DNA from: Phenylobacterium sp.
Lineage (GTDB): Bacteria; Pseudomonadota; Alphaproteobacteria; Caulobacterales; Caulobacteraceae
Direction of reading: 5' to 3'
Assembly (NCBI RefSeq): GCF_004799515.1
Contig: NZ_SSMX01000039.1
Location: 1 to 43,752 of the forward strand
DNA: 43,752 nt
The position numbers and the translations under genes are program-made. The stretch's first letter is position 1. Each line of letters begins with the position of its first letter. The notes beneath the pieces were generated by a model. That model saw nothing but the letters and a program-made list of their open reading frames with translations. It ran no database searches and was not told where the DNA came from. Of this stretch, positions 18,707 through 29,741 are shown one piece after another.

Positions 18707-18738
18707 CGCGCCGCCGCTCAGTCCCGAGCGGCGGCGCG
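18707..18738. terminator. Two-way hairpin terminator between phoH and S41 peptidase genes
   Basis: CGCGCCGCCGCTC (18707-18719) and GAGCGGCGGCGCG (18726-18738) form a perfect 13-bp stem with a 6-nt loop. On the plus strand it is followed by TTGCGTTTT. It spans the stop codon of the leftward S41 gene, so the last codons of that gene form one arm. It probably ends the phoH transcript; on the minus strand there is no T-run. Confidence 0.65.
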
Positions 18739-20208
18739 TTGCGTTTTGAGCTGCGGGACGATCCGTCCGGAGACCCAGGCCTCCAGGGCCGCGGTGTCGG
18801 CCATGTCGCCGTCGAAGGCGTACTGCGGCTCGAACGGGCCGATCTGGGCCGGCGCGTCGGGGATGATGGCGGTGAGCGTCGAGGCCGTGGACAGGCCGGA
18901 CGGCAGCACCTCCTGCCGATACTCCGAATAGTGGGTGTCGCCGCCGGTCGCCTGGCCGACCTGCACCGCGCCCAGGTCATGGAAGAACCAGGTGGCGTCG
19001 ATGCAGGAGGAGAAGCAGGCCGCATCGGTCAGCACCAGGATCGGCGCGCGGGCCAGCGACAGGCGCCGGCGGTCCGCGGCCGGCTTGGGCGGAGCGGCGC
19101 AGACCGGAGCGCCGGTCAGGTTGCGCCCCTTCGCCCGCGCCACGGCGATCGCCGCGGCGCCCCGCTCGTATTCCTTCTGCGCGTTCACATCCCCGTCGCC
19201 CCCGAAGACCCTGGCCGTCCTGGTCAGGTAGTCGGCGTTGCCGGATGAGGCGCGGTACACCTCTGCGCAGCCGCCGCCTGCGGAGCTCGGCCCCAGGACG
19301 TCGGTGACGAAATCCTCGCCCATCAGCGCCGCGGCCAGGGTCCGGGCGTAGTTGTCGTCGCCGCCGCTGTTGCCGCGCAGGTCGACCACGACGAAGGCGG
19401 CGTCGCGGATCGCCGCGGCCTGGGCTTTCACCGCGTCGATCACCGGCTGGTCGTGGGCGTCGAGCTCCTCGAGCGAGATCCAGTAGCCGCCGCCGGCGGC
19501 CTGCCGCAGGCCGAAGCCCGCATGGCCGACGGGCGTCTTCCAGTACTGCTGGCGCAGCGTGGCATAGCTGATCGATTTCCAGGTCAGGGTCTGGGTGTTC
19601 TCCATGCCGTCCTTGCGCAGGACGCAGGCCTTTGGGCGGGTGACGAAGGGGTTGCCGTCGTCCACCAGCACCCAGCCGCCGAACAGCGCCTGCTCGGCCG
19701 TGACCGCCGGGTTGCCGTGGAAGCGCAGCACGTCCTTGGCCAGCTCGGAGGCGGGGCGGCCGTCGCAGCTGACGATCTCCGCCCCCGCCAGCTCCCGGCC
19801 AGTCAGCTTCGGCTCGTCGGCGGCCACCACCCAACCGGACCCGCGCCGCGCCGCAACGATTCCCGCCCACGCCACGGTGCGGGGCAGGACGGACATGAAG
19901 CTGTTGATGTGGCTGTCGCCCAGCGCGTGGGCGAAGCCCGCCAGGGTCGCGCCATAGCCTTCGATACCGGTCACCCGGCTCGCGCGCGCCAGGGCCTCGG
20001 CGTGCGCCGCCTCCAGGGCCTGGACGAAGGCCGCGTCGCCGGCCTCGGGCGAGGCGCCTGGATGGTCGTGCTTGAGGAGCTGATAGTGCGCTTCCAGGTC
20101 CATACGGGTGAGCGCCCGCCAGGCCTCGGCGCCCTCGGCCGTCGGCTCGGCCCGGACCGGCGCCGCGAGAACGGCGGCCAGCGCCGCCGCCAGGAACACA
20201 ACCCGCAT
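18718..20208 (-). CDS. Exported S41-family peptidase
   Basis: A 496-residue serine peptidase of the C-terminal-processing/tricorn-like S41 group. The signal peptide MRVVFLAAALAAVLAAPVRA (1-20) predicts periplasmic location. The S41 core has VVVDLRGNSGGDD (273-285) and ILVLTDAACFSSCID (390-404), where S400 or S401 is the likely nucleophile; DSHINSF at 98-104 is in the region of the conserved N-terminal block. No clear PDZ domain is seen. The Ser is in a Cys-Phe-Ser-Ser-Cys setting, and six or so other cysteines may form disulfides in the periplasm. The stop codon lies within a 13-bp hairpin. It is divergent from marR, with 316 bp between starts. Confidence 0.87.
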   Translation of the reverse strand: MRVVFLAAALAAVLAAPVRAEPTAEGAEAWRALTRMDLEAHYQLLKHDHPGASPEAGDAAFVQALEAAHAEALARASRVTGIEGYGATLAGFAHALGDSHINSFMSVLPRTVAWAGIVAARRGSGWVVAADEPKLTGRELAGAEIVSCDGRPASELAKDVLRFHGNPAVTAEQALFGGWVLVDDGNPFVTRPKACVLRKDGMENTQTLTWKSISYATLRQQYWKTPVGHAGFGLRQAAGGGYWISLEELDAHDQPVIDAVKAQAAAIRDAAFVVVDLRGNSGGDDNYARTLAAALMGEDFVTDVLGPSSAGGGCAEVYRASSGNADYLTRTARVFGGDGDVNAQKEYERGAAAIAVARAKGRNLTGAPVCAAPPKPAADRRRLSLARAPILVLTDAACFSSCIDATWFFHDLGAVQVGQATGGDTHYSEYRQEVLPSGLSTASTLTAIIPDAPAQIGPFEPQYAFDGDMADTAALEAWVSGRIVPQLKTQRAAARD

Positions 20209-20472
20209 CGTCTTCGCCCCTAAAACACCAGGTTGCGGATAATCGCCCGGCGGCTAGCGGAGTCACGTTTCGAAACTGTCAGGATCGGCCCTCCGCCAGA
20301 TCGTTGGGCGCGGCCTGCCCCGGCGCCGGTAGGGCGGCCGGAAGCATCGCCAAGGCCGCCGCGCCCAACAGGCTTGGGAGGCTCACAGTCATGCGGGTTC
20401 ACCTTAACGCCGTTCTGCGAGCCGTGGTTTCGACCGCGACCGAACTGTCGCGTCCTGCGGCGAACGGGCGGG

Positions 20473-20518
20473 TTGATCGGTCCGGCGCGGCGCCATAGAT
20501 AGTTCGACTACCTAACTA
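20473..20518 (+). promoter_or_regulatory. Promoter and MarR operator for marR-MFS operon
   Basis: TTGATC (20473-20478) and TAGATA (20496-20501) are 17 nt apart, a good sigma-70 promoter. An inverted repeat TAGTT (20500-20504)/AACTA (20514-20518), extended by inner G and C matches, overlaps the -10 and the predicted transcription start. That is where an autorepressor would block RNA polymerase. Size and symmetry match MarR-family operators. The rest of the 316-bp gap (20209-20472) shows no gene or clear element. Confidence 0.7.
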
Positions 20519-20524
20519 CCTTCC

Positions 20525-21001
20525 GTGAGTCCGCAAAACGCCATGCCGCCCGCCCCCGTCGAAACCATCCCCGATATCGAGGACGTCTTCGCTCTGGCCG
20601 AGGCCCTGCGGGGACCTCTGCTGCGGGTCTCGCGCAAGCTGCGGCATGAGGGGCAGAAAGCCGGCCTCTCGGCGCAGGACGCGTTGATCCTGGGCTATCT
20701 CAAGAAGAAGCCCGGCGTAGGCGTCTCCGAGCTGGCCGACTTCGAGCAGATCTCGCGGCCCACGATGTCGAGCCATGTGAAGCGCCTGGAGGCGGCCGGC
20801 TGGGTCGTGCGCACCGACGACGCCGCCGATGGCCGCCGCCAGGGCCTCACCGTCACCCCGGCCGGCCTGCGCAAGCACGCCGCCATCCAGCGCCACCGCA
20901 ACGACTGGCTGGCCGCGCGGCTGGTCCGCCTGACCGCCGAGGAGCGCGAGCGGCTGGCCGCCGCCGCGGCGCCCCTGCTCAAGCTGACGGGCGAAGCATG
21001 A
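20525..21001 (+). CDS. MarR-family transcriptional regulator
   Basis: A 158-residue winged-helix repressor. The central part (VGVSELADFEQISRPTMSSH, then VKRLEAAGWVVRTDD and DGRRQGLTVTPAG) is the MarR recognition helix and wing, flanked by dimerisation helices. The likely role is a ligand-responsive repressor of its own operon; the MFS efflux gene overlaps its stop by 4 bp (ATGA) and an inverted repeat covers the promoter. The start GTG 20525 lies about 17 nt after the predicted transcription start and has no Shine-Dalgarno; ATG 20543 is the alternative and is no better. The inducing compound is unknown. Confidence 0.9.
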   Translation: MSPQNAMPPAPVETIPDIEDVFALAEALRGPLLRVSRKLRHEGQKAGLSAQDALILGYLKKKPGVGVSELADFEQISRPTMSSHVKRLEAAGWVVRTDDAADGRRQGLTVTPAGLRKHAAIQRHRNDWLAARLVRLTAEERERLAAAAAPLLKLTGEA

Positions 21002-22475
21002 GCACGCGGGCCGAAGAAGTCCTGGTCGAGGACATCACCGACGAGCGCGGCGCCGACGCCGCGGCGATCCTCAATGAAGGCAAGGACGCCGCCCTGCGCG
21101 GCTGGCTGGTGCCGGCTATCATCGGCTCGGCGTTCCTCATGCAGACGCTGAACGCCACCTCGATCAACAACGCCCTGCCCTCGATGGCGCGCGAGATGCA
21201 TGTGGAGCCCCTAAGGCTCAACCTGGCCATCACCATGTACCTGCTGGCCTCGGCGGTCTTCTTGCCGATCTCTGGCTGGATGGCCGACCGCTTTGGGGCC
21301 AAGCGCATCCTGATGATCGCCATGGTGGCCTACGCCAGCGCGTCGGCCGCCTGCGGTTTCGCCAATTCCCTGCCCGAGCTGGTGGCCTTCCGCCTGGCCC
21401 AGGGCTGCGCGGGCGCCATGATGGGCCCGGTCGGCCGCCTGGTCCTCCTGCGCACCACGCCCAAGAACGAGCTGGTGGGGGCCATGTCGGTAGTGACCAT
21501 GCCGGCGCTGCTGGGCCCCGTGGTCGGGCCGGTGCTGGGCGGCGCCATCGTCACCTTCGTCTCCTGGCGTTGGATCTTCTTCCTGAACCTGCCAATCGCC
21601 CTGGCCGGGGTGCTGCTGGTCCGCGCCTTTGTCCCCAATGTGAAGGAGCAGGACACGACGCCGATCGACTGGCCGGGCATCCTGCTCACCGGCTTCGGCC
21701 TGGCGGGCCTGATCCTGGGCTTCGAGAACCTGGGCCGCGACGCCCTGCCGCCGCTGGCGGTGGCCGGCCTGTTCGGCGGGGGCCTGGCCTGCCTCGGACT
21801 CTACTGGGCGCACGCCCGGCGCAACCCCAACGCCATCATAGACCTCCATATCTTCCGCATCCGGACCTTCCAGGCTTCGGTGCTGGGCGGCGCCTTCTTC
21901 CGCCTGGTGCCCGGCGCAACGCCGTTCCTGCTGGCCATGCTGCTGCAGGTGGGCTTCGGCATGACCGCCTTCGCCGCCGGCCTGATGACCTTCATCTCCG
22001 CGGTGGGCGCGCTCGTCATGAAGACCACCGCCCCGCCCATCCTGCGCCGCTTCGGCTTTAAGACCGTGCTGGTGGTCAACGGGTTGATCTGCGCGGCCAC
22101 CTACATGGTCTACGCCTTCTTCCGGATCGACACGCCGCACTGGCAGATCATGATCGCGCTCGCGGTCGGCGGCTTCTTCCGCTCCCTGCAGTTCACCAGC
22201 CTGAACGGCATGGCCTACGCCGACCTCGAGCAGGCGCAGATGAGCCGCGGCACCACCACCGCCTCCATGGCCCAGCAGTTCATGCAGTCGGTGAGCATCG
22301 GCGTCGCCGCCACCCTGCTGCACTTCCTGATGCTGCGCCGGGGCGAGACCCACCTGACCGGCGCGGCCGTGGCCCCGGCCTTCGCCATCATCGGCGCCTT
22401 CACCCTGATCTCGCTGTTCTGGTTCCTCCGTCTGCCCGCCAACGCCGGCGACGAGATGAACAACCGCGCGAAGGC

Positions 22476-22479
<4 letters not shown>
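20998..22479 (+). CDS. MFS multidrug efflux transporter (DHA2, EmrB/QacA type, 14 TM)
   Basis: A 493-residue inner-membrane proton antiporter. Motif A appears as [16 protein letters not shown] in the loop after TM2, and motif C ([13 protein letters not shown]) in TM5, which marks drug:H+ antiporters. The hydrophobic profile fits 14 segments (DHA2). The N-terminal 40 residues are acidic and cytoplasmic. The ATG overlaps the marR stop (ATGA), so the two are translationally coupled and MarR very probably controls it. No membrane-fusion (EmrA) or outer-membrane partner gene is next to it. The 3' end overlaps the convergent histidine kinase gene by 4 bp. Substrates are likely toxic hydrophobic compounds, not identified. 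Confidence 0.92.
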
Positions 22480-24581
<2,102 letters not shown>

Positions 24582-24693
24582 GCGGGGATCGAACAACCCC
24601 GCGGACAATGAAAGGTAAAGTTCGCGGAACGTCGCAGGGCTAAGCGGGACTTAGAGCCAGGGACCGCTCGCGGGACCGCCCGAATGCCAAAAT

Positions 24694-24804
24694 GCTCCGT
24701 CATCCCGGCCGCAGCGACGCGGAGAGCCGGGCCCCAGGGGTTCAGGCTGTGCGGTGGCCCCTAGGTCCCGGCTCGGCCTTGCAGGCCGTCCGGGATGACG
24801 GAGC
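24694..24804. repeat. Second long palindromic intergenic element
   Basis: GCTCCGTCATCCCGG (24694-24708) and CCGGGATGACGGAGC (24790-24804) are perfect 15-bp inverted arms. Inside, GAGCCGGG and CCCGGCTC form a second nested stem around CCCAGGGG/CCCCTAGG-type matches, so the whole 111 bp can fold as one long hairpin. It lies in the 269-bp gap between the end of the DUF2188 gene and the start of the histidine kinase gene, both leftward, and could terminate the first. The arm CGTCATCCCGG is of the common alphaproteobacterial REP type; the sequence differs from the element at 13824-13936. Confidence 0.8.
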
Positions 24805-24850
24805 GCTTGAGCTGCCGCCACTTTGGAAACGGCACCTCATGCAACTGGGT

Positions 24851-25090
24851 TTAGCCCTCGACGTCGGTCCAGGGCCGGTCGTGGCCGTCGGCCAGCTCCT
24901 CGCGCCACTGACCGTTCGCGTCCTCGTAGACGATGCCGTGGGTGTCGCCGGCCACCCGCTGCTCGCCGGCCGCGCGGCGCGCCGCCGCCTTCGCCGCGTC
25001 ATGGCTGGGAAAGGTCTCCGAATAGGTGCCGTCGGCCCGATAGGCCCAGCCGCCGTCATGCTGGACGATATGGTAGGTCACATGGCTCAT
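24851..25090 (-). CDS. DUF2188-like small protein
   Basis: A 79-residue soluble protein with the DUF2188 layout: a beta-strand start TYHIVQHDGGWAYRADG, a helix rich in Ala (HDAAKAAARRAAGEQ), and a final strand with THGIVYEDANGQWREE. The function of the family is unknown. A strong ribosome-binding site (TTAGGAGAG) precedes ATG 25090 and overlaps the stop region of the alkyl-sulfatase gene 9 bp upstream, so the two are almost certainly co-transcribed and perhaps coupled. It ends before the palindromic repeat at 24694-24804. Confidence 0.8.
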   Translation of the reverse strand: MSHVTYHIVQHDGGWAYRADGTYSETFPSHDAAKAAARRAAGEQRVAGDTHGIVYEDANGQWREELADGHDRPWTDVEG

Positions 25091-25099
25091 GGGTCTCTC

Positions 25100-26977
25100 C
25101 TAAGGCGCAACAATCTCGAACCAGAAGTCGAAGCGGTCCAGCAGTGGCAAGAGACGGCCGAGCTCCGCGGCGCCCTCGCCGGCTACCGACCCGTCCGCGA
25201 GCGCCTTGTCCAGCGTCGTCTCGCCAATGACCAGGCCGATCAGCGCTGGACGGGTCAGCGTCACCGCCGCGCCCTCCTCCGCCACGCCGGCGGCCGGACG
25301 ATGGTGCAGCACCGCGTTCTCGACGCTGACCGCGAAGGTCTCGCCGGTGTCGCTGAAGGCCACCGTCAGCGCGAGTTCGCCCGCCGCGCCGGCCTTCTGC
25401 CCGTGCAGCCGCACCGCGAAGCTCTCCAGCAAGGCGTCGGCGGGCAGCGACCGCAGCTGCCCCGCCGCCCCTTGCCGCGGGGTCTCGCTGGGCGGGCGCG
25501 GATTGCGCAGCTCCTGCGCCCCGGTCAGGTAGAAGGCCCGCCACGGCCCACTCTCGGACTGATAGCCCATCTGCTCCAGCGCATCGGCCTGCAGCGCCCG
25601 CGCTTCGCCGTTGGCCGGGTCGGCGAACACCAGGTGGTTCACCAGCTCGGCGACCCAGCGGTACTCGCCGCGCCCATAGGCCTCGCGCGCCTTGGCCAGC
25701 AGGGCGTCGGCGCCGCCGGCCACCTCGACGTAGCGCGCCCCGGCCTCGCCCGGCGGCAGCTTGTGCAGGTTGGCGGGGTTGCCGTCGAACCAGCCCAGGT
25801 AGCGCTGATAGACCGCCTTGGCGTTGTGGTTCAGCGTCCCGTAGTAGCCGCGCGTGTGCCACTCCGCCGCCAGGCTGGGCGGCAGGGCCAGCTCCTCGGC
25901 GATCTCGACAGGCGTCAGGCCATGGTTGGCCATCCGCAGCGTCTGGTCGTGGATGTATTTGTAGAGGTCGCGCTGCTGGCGCAGGAACCGCCGCGCTTCG
26001 CCCGAGCCCCAACGCGGCCAGTGGTGGCTGGCGAACAAGACGTCGGCCTCGGCGGCGAACATCCGCTCGGCCTCGTCGATGTAGTGGCTCCAGGCCCGCG
26101 CATCGCGCACCTGCGCCCCGCGCGGCGTGTAGAGGTTGTGCAGCTGGCAGGTGCAGTTCTCGGCCATGCACAGCGCCTTGAACTGCGGGAAGTAGAAGTT
26201 CATCTCCGCCGGCGCCTCGGTGTCGGGCGTCACCTGGAAGACGATCTCGACGCCGTCCAGCGTCAGCCGCTCGCCGGTCTCCTGGATGCTGACCGTGTTG
26301 GGCACCAGGCTGACAGAGCCCATGGAGACCGTCTTGCCGAGCCCCGCGTCCACATGGCCCTTGGCGTCGCGCGGCAGGAGGGCGCCGTACATGTAGGTCG
26401 CGCGCCGGCCCATGGCGTTGCCGGCCAGCACGTTCTCGCTCACCGCCTCGCGCAGGAAACCTTCCGGCGCCACGATCGGCAGGCCGGCGGCGATGTCATC
26501 CTCGGAGATCACCCCGCGCACCCCGCCGTAGTGGTCGACGTGGCTGTGGGTGTAGATCACCCCGGTCACCGGCTTGTCGCCGCGGTGCTCGCGCATCAGC
26601 TTCAGCGCCGCCGCCGCCGGCTGGGCGGAGATCAGGGGATCGATGACGACGTAGCCGGCCTCGCCCTCGATGAAGGTGATGTTCGACAGGTCGAAGCCGC
26701 GCACCTGGTAGACGCCCTTCGCCACCTCGAAGAGGCCGTGCTGCATGTTCAGCCGAGCCTGGCGCCAGAGGCTGGGGTTGACCGTGTCCGGCCGCTCGCC
26801 CTTGAGGAACTCGAACGGCTTCAGGCTCCAGGCGCCTGGTACGTCGGCGTCCGGGATGGTGCCCAGGAAGCCGCGCGTGGCGTTGGCCATGTCCTCGCCG
26901 GTCTCGGCCGGCAGGCTCGCGGCCAGCCGCTGGTGCGCGGCGATCGTGGCCTCCGTGGCGTCCCGGCGTGCGTCCAT
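25100..26977 (-). CDS. Alkyl-sulfatase-type MBL-fold hydrolase (SdsA1/BDS1 family)
   Basis: A 625-residue zinc hydrolase with the three-domain layout of SdsA1: catalytic MBL domain (about 85-390), alpha-helical dimerisation domain (about 400-500), and C-terminal SCP2-like domain (about 510-625). The metal site is intact: THSHVDH gives H144, H146, D148 and H149; further ligands lie in AENCTCQLHNL and FASHHWP. The family cleaves the sulfate ester of primary or secondary alkyl sulfates, releasing sulfate and alcohol. No signal peptide is seen, unlike secreted SdsA1, so it is probably cytoplasmic. ATG 26977 is chosen because GGAGG sits 8 nt upstream; an in-frame start at 27025 adds 16 residues without a site. 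It is divergent from the M1 aminopeptidase gene and followed at 9 bp by the DUF2188 gene. Confidence 0.88.
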   Translation of the reverse strand: MDARRDATEATIAAHQRLAASLPAETGEDMANATRGFLGTIPDADVPGAWSLKPFEFLKGERPDTVNPSLWRQARLNMQHGLFEVAKGVYQVRGFDLSNITFIEGEAGYVVIDPLISAQPAAAALKLMREHRGDKPVTGVIYTHSHVDHYGGVRGVISEDDIAAGLPIVAPEGFLREAVSENVLAGNAMGRRATYMYGALLPRDAKGHVDAGLGKTVSMGSVSLVPNTVSIQETGERLTLDGVEIVFQVTPDTEAPAEMNFYFPQFKALCMAENCTCQLHNLYTPRGAQVRDARAWSHYIDEAERMFAAEADVLFASHHWPRWGSGEARRFLRQQRDLYKYIHDQTLRMANHGLTPVEIAEELALPPSLAAEWHTRGYYGTLNHNAKAVYQRYLGWFDGNPANLHKLPPGEAGARYVEVAGGADALLAKAREAYGRGEYRWVAELVNHLVFADPANGEARALQADALEQMGYQSESGPWRAFYLTGAQELRNPRPPSETPRQGAAGQLRSLPADALLESFAVRLHGQKAGAAGELALTVAFSDTGETFAVSVENAVLHHRPAAGVAEEGAAVTLTRPALIGLVIGETTLDKALADGSVAGEGAAELGRLLPLLDRFDFWFEIVAP

Positions 26978-27097
26978 GGCGAAGTCCTCCCACAGCTTTG
27001 CCTTAGCATGCAAAGTCGGCTGCAAAAGCGCCTAGGCGAAGCGTTGCGCGATGCCTAAGGTCGCCGCAAATTTTCACCCGGTTCGGACAGTTCGATC

Positions 27098-29737
27098 ATG
27101 AAGTTCATCCCCGCCGCGGCCGCGATCCTGCTGGCCGTCAGCGCTCCCGCCTGGGCCCAGCCGGCCAAGCCGGCGGCGAAGGCCGTCTCGGCGCCCAAGC
27201 CCGCCGCCTTCCCGCCGCACGTCGCCCTGCCCAAGACCGTCACGCCGGACCGCTACGCGATCACCATCCGCCCGAGCGCCGACAAGCTGAGCTTCTCCGG
27301 CCACGAGGACATCGCGCTGACCGTCAGGACGGCCACCGACCGCATCGTCCTGAACGCCGCCGACATCGCCTTCCAGAAGGCCGCCCTTTCCGGCCAGTCC
27401 GCCGCGCCCAAGGTCGAGCTCGACAAGGAGCAGCAGACCGCCGCCTTCGTCTTCGCCAAGCCGCTGGCGCCCGGCCGCTACACGCTGTCGCTCGACTACA
27501 CCGGGGTGATCTACGAGCAGGCCTCCGGCCTTTTCGCCCTCGACTACACCGGCGAGGGCGGCAAGAAGCAGCGCGCCCTCTTCACCCAGTTCGAGAACTC
27601 CGACGCCCGCCGCTTCATCCCCTCCTGGGACGAGCCCGGGGTGAAGGCGGTCTATGCGCTCACCGTCGAGGCGCCCGCCGGCGAGATGGCGGTGTCCAAC
27701 ATGCCGGTGGCGTCCACGGCGCCGTCGTCCAACGGCCTGCAGACCGTGCGCTTCGCCGACACGCCGAAGATGAACTCCTACCTCTTGTTCTTCGCCCTCG
27801 GCGACTTCGAGCGCATCCACAAGATGGTGGGCCAGACCGACGTCGGCGTCATCGTGCGCAAGGGCAAGGCCGCTCAGGCCCAGTTCGCCCTCGACGCCGC
27901 CGCCGAGATCCTGCCCTGGTACAACGACTACTTCGGCACGCCCTACCCGCTGCCCAAGCTCGACTTCATCGCCGGCCCCGGCCAGAGCCAGTTCTTCGCC
28001 GCCATGGAGAACTGGGGCGCGATCTACTACTTCGACTACGCCCTCCTGATCGACCCGAAGCTGTCCACCGAGCAGGACAAGCAGAACGTCTATGTCGATA
28101 TCGCCCACGAGATGGCCCACCAGTGGTTCGGCGATCTGGTGACCATGGCCTGGTGGGACGACCTGTGGCTCAACGAGGGCTTCGCCTCCTGGATGGAGAA
28201 CAAGACCACAGATCACTTCCATCCGGAGTGGAAGATCTGGCTGCAGACCAAGGCCGGCGAGCAGAACGCCATGCGCACCGACGCACGGGCCGGCACGCAC
28301 CCGGTGATCACGCCGATCCACGATGTCTTCGCCGCCGCCAACGCCTTCGACGGCATCACCTATGAGAAGGGCCACTCGGTCATCCACATGCTGGAGACCT
28401 ACGTGGGCGAGGACGTCTTCCGCCAGGGCGTGCGCAACTACATCGCCCACCACGCCTATGGGAACACGGTCACCGACGACCTGTGGACCGAGATCGACAA
28501 GGTCTCGCCCAAGAAGATCACCGGCATCGCCCACGACTTCACCCTGCAGGCCGGGGTGCCGCTGATCTCCGCGGCCAAGACGCCCGACGCGGTGACCCTG
28601 ACCCAGGGCCGCTTCGGCGCCGACGAGGCCTCCAAGGCCCCGCGGTCCTGGCGCACGCCGGTGGTGGTGACCGGCCTCGGCCAGCCCTGGCGGCCGGTGG
28701 TCAGCGCCGACAGCTCGGCCTTCAAGGCCGCCAAGGCCGACGCCACCCCGCTGATCAACGCCGGCCAGACCGGCTACTTCCGCAGCCGCTATTCGCCGGA
28801 GCTGGAGACCCGAGTGGTCGCCGCCTTCCCGAGCCTGGCGGGCGAGGACCAACTCGGCCTGATCTACGACAGCCGCGCCCTGGGCGAGGCCGGCTACGCC
28901 CCGCTCACTGACTTCCTGCTGATCGCCAGGAAGGCGCAAGACGCCCATGAGACCGTGGTGCTACGCGCCCTGATCGACCAGCTCACCGCGCTGGACGATC
29001 TCTACAAGGGCCTGCCCACCCAGGCCGCCTTCCGCGCCTTCGCCCGCACGCGCCTGGCCCCCGCCTTCGCGCGCCTCGGCTGGGACGCCAAGCCCGCCGA
29101 GGCCGACAACGACGCCCTGGCGCGCCGCGACCTGCTCTCCGCGCTCAGCCAGTTCGACGATCCGGCCGTGGTCGCCGAGGCGCGCAAACGCTTCGCCGGC
29201 CTGGTGGCCAACCCGGATGGTCTGCGCGGCGCCAACCGCCTCACAGTCCTGCAGATCGTGGCCGCCCACGCCGACGCCGCGGCCTGGGACCAGCTTCACG
29301 CCATGGCCAAGGCATCCACCGAGAGCACGGACCGCAGCCGGCTCTACCGCTACCTGGGCGCCGCCCACGATCCGGCCCTGGCCGACAAGGCGCTGGCGCT
29401 CTCCCTCACCAAGGAGCCGCCGCCCACCGACGCCCCCAACCTGATCAGCAGCGTCGCCCGGGTCTTTCCGGAAAAGGCCTTCGACTTCGCCATCGCCAAC
29501 CGCGCCGCGGTCGAGGCCATGGTCGAGCCCACCAGCCGCACCACCTATTTCGCGGTCCTGGCGAACGGCTCGGGGAACGCCGCCATCCTGCCCAAGTTGA
29601 AGGCCTTCGCCGAGACCGTGCCCGCCTCCACGCGGCCGGCGGTGACCCGGACCCTCTCGGGGATCAGCTATCGGCTGGACATCATCGCCAGGCGCCTGCC
29701 CGACGTCGACCGCTGGCTGGCGGCCAATCCGGGCTAG
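27098..29737 (+). CDS. Exported M1-family zinc aminopeptidase
   Basis: An 879-residue gluzincin. The signal peptide (1-21, core AAAAILLAVSAPAWA) predicts periplasmic location. The zinc motif HEMAHQWFGD gives H337, E338 (general base) and H341, and NEGFASW supplies the third ligand E360 at the canonical 18-residue spacing. The exopeptidase motif, usually GAMEN, reads AAMEN at 301-305, with E304 kept to bind the free N-terminus. Y422 (ITYEKGH) is the transition-state tyrosine. The C-terminal half is the helical ERAP1-like domain. It probably removes N-terminal residues from peptides taken from the environment. The start at 27098 begins the signal peptide; the ribosome-binding site is weak. The stop lies 4 bp from the stop of the convergent small gene. 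Confidence 0.94.
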   Translation: MKFIPAAAAILLAVSAPAWAQPAKPAAKAVSAPKPAAFPPHVALPKTVTPDRYAITIRPSADKLSFSGHEDIALTVRTATDRIVLNAADIAFQKAALSGQSAAPKVELDKEQQTAAFVFAKPLAPGRYTLSLDYTGVIYEQASGLFALDYTGEGGKKQRALFTQFENSDARRFIPSWDEPGVKAVYALTVEAPAGEMAVSNMPVASTAPSSNGLQTVRFADTPKMNSYLLFFALGDFERIHKMVGQTDVGVIVRKGKAAQAQFALDAAAEILPWYNDYFGTPYPLPKLDFIAGPGQSQFFAAMENWGAIYYFDYALLIDPKLSTEQDKQNVYVDIAHEMAHQWFGDLVTMAWWDDLWLNEGFASWMENKTTDHFHPEWKIWLQTKAGEQNAMRTDARAGTHPVITPIHDVFAAANAFDGITYEKGHSVIHMLETYVGEDVFRQGVRNYIAHHAYGNTVTDDLWTEIDKVSPKKITGIAHDFTLQAGVPLISAAKTPDAVTLTQGRFGADEASKAPRSWRTPVVVTGLGQPWRPVVSADSSAFKAAKADATPLINAGQTGYFRSRYSPELETRVVAAFPSLAGEDQLGLIYDSRALGEAGYAPLTDFLLIARKAQDAHETVVLRALIDQLTALDDLYKGLPTQAAFRAFARTRLAPAFARLGWDAKPAEADNDALARRDLLSALSQFDDPAVVAEARKRFAGLVANPDGLRGANRLTVLQIVAAHADAAAWDQLHAMAKASTESTDRSRLYRYLGAAHDPALADKALALSLTKEPPPTDAPNLISSVARVFPEKAFDFAIANRAAVEAMVEPTSRTTYFAVLANGSGNAAILPKLKAFAETVPASTRPAVTRTLSGISYRLDIIARRLPDVDRWLAANPG

Positions 29738-29741
29738 GCGG

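Noticed and set aside
20220..20402. A 60-codon minus-strand frame between the S41 and marR genes
   Set aside because: Low-complexity Gly/Pro/Arg composition, no ribosome-binding site, and no similarity to known proteins.
27074..28948. A 624-codon antisense open frame opposite the M1 aminopeptidase gene
   Set aside because: Same cause: high third-position GC removes stops on the opposite strand. No domain or ribosome-binding site.
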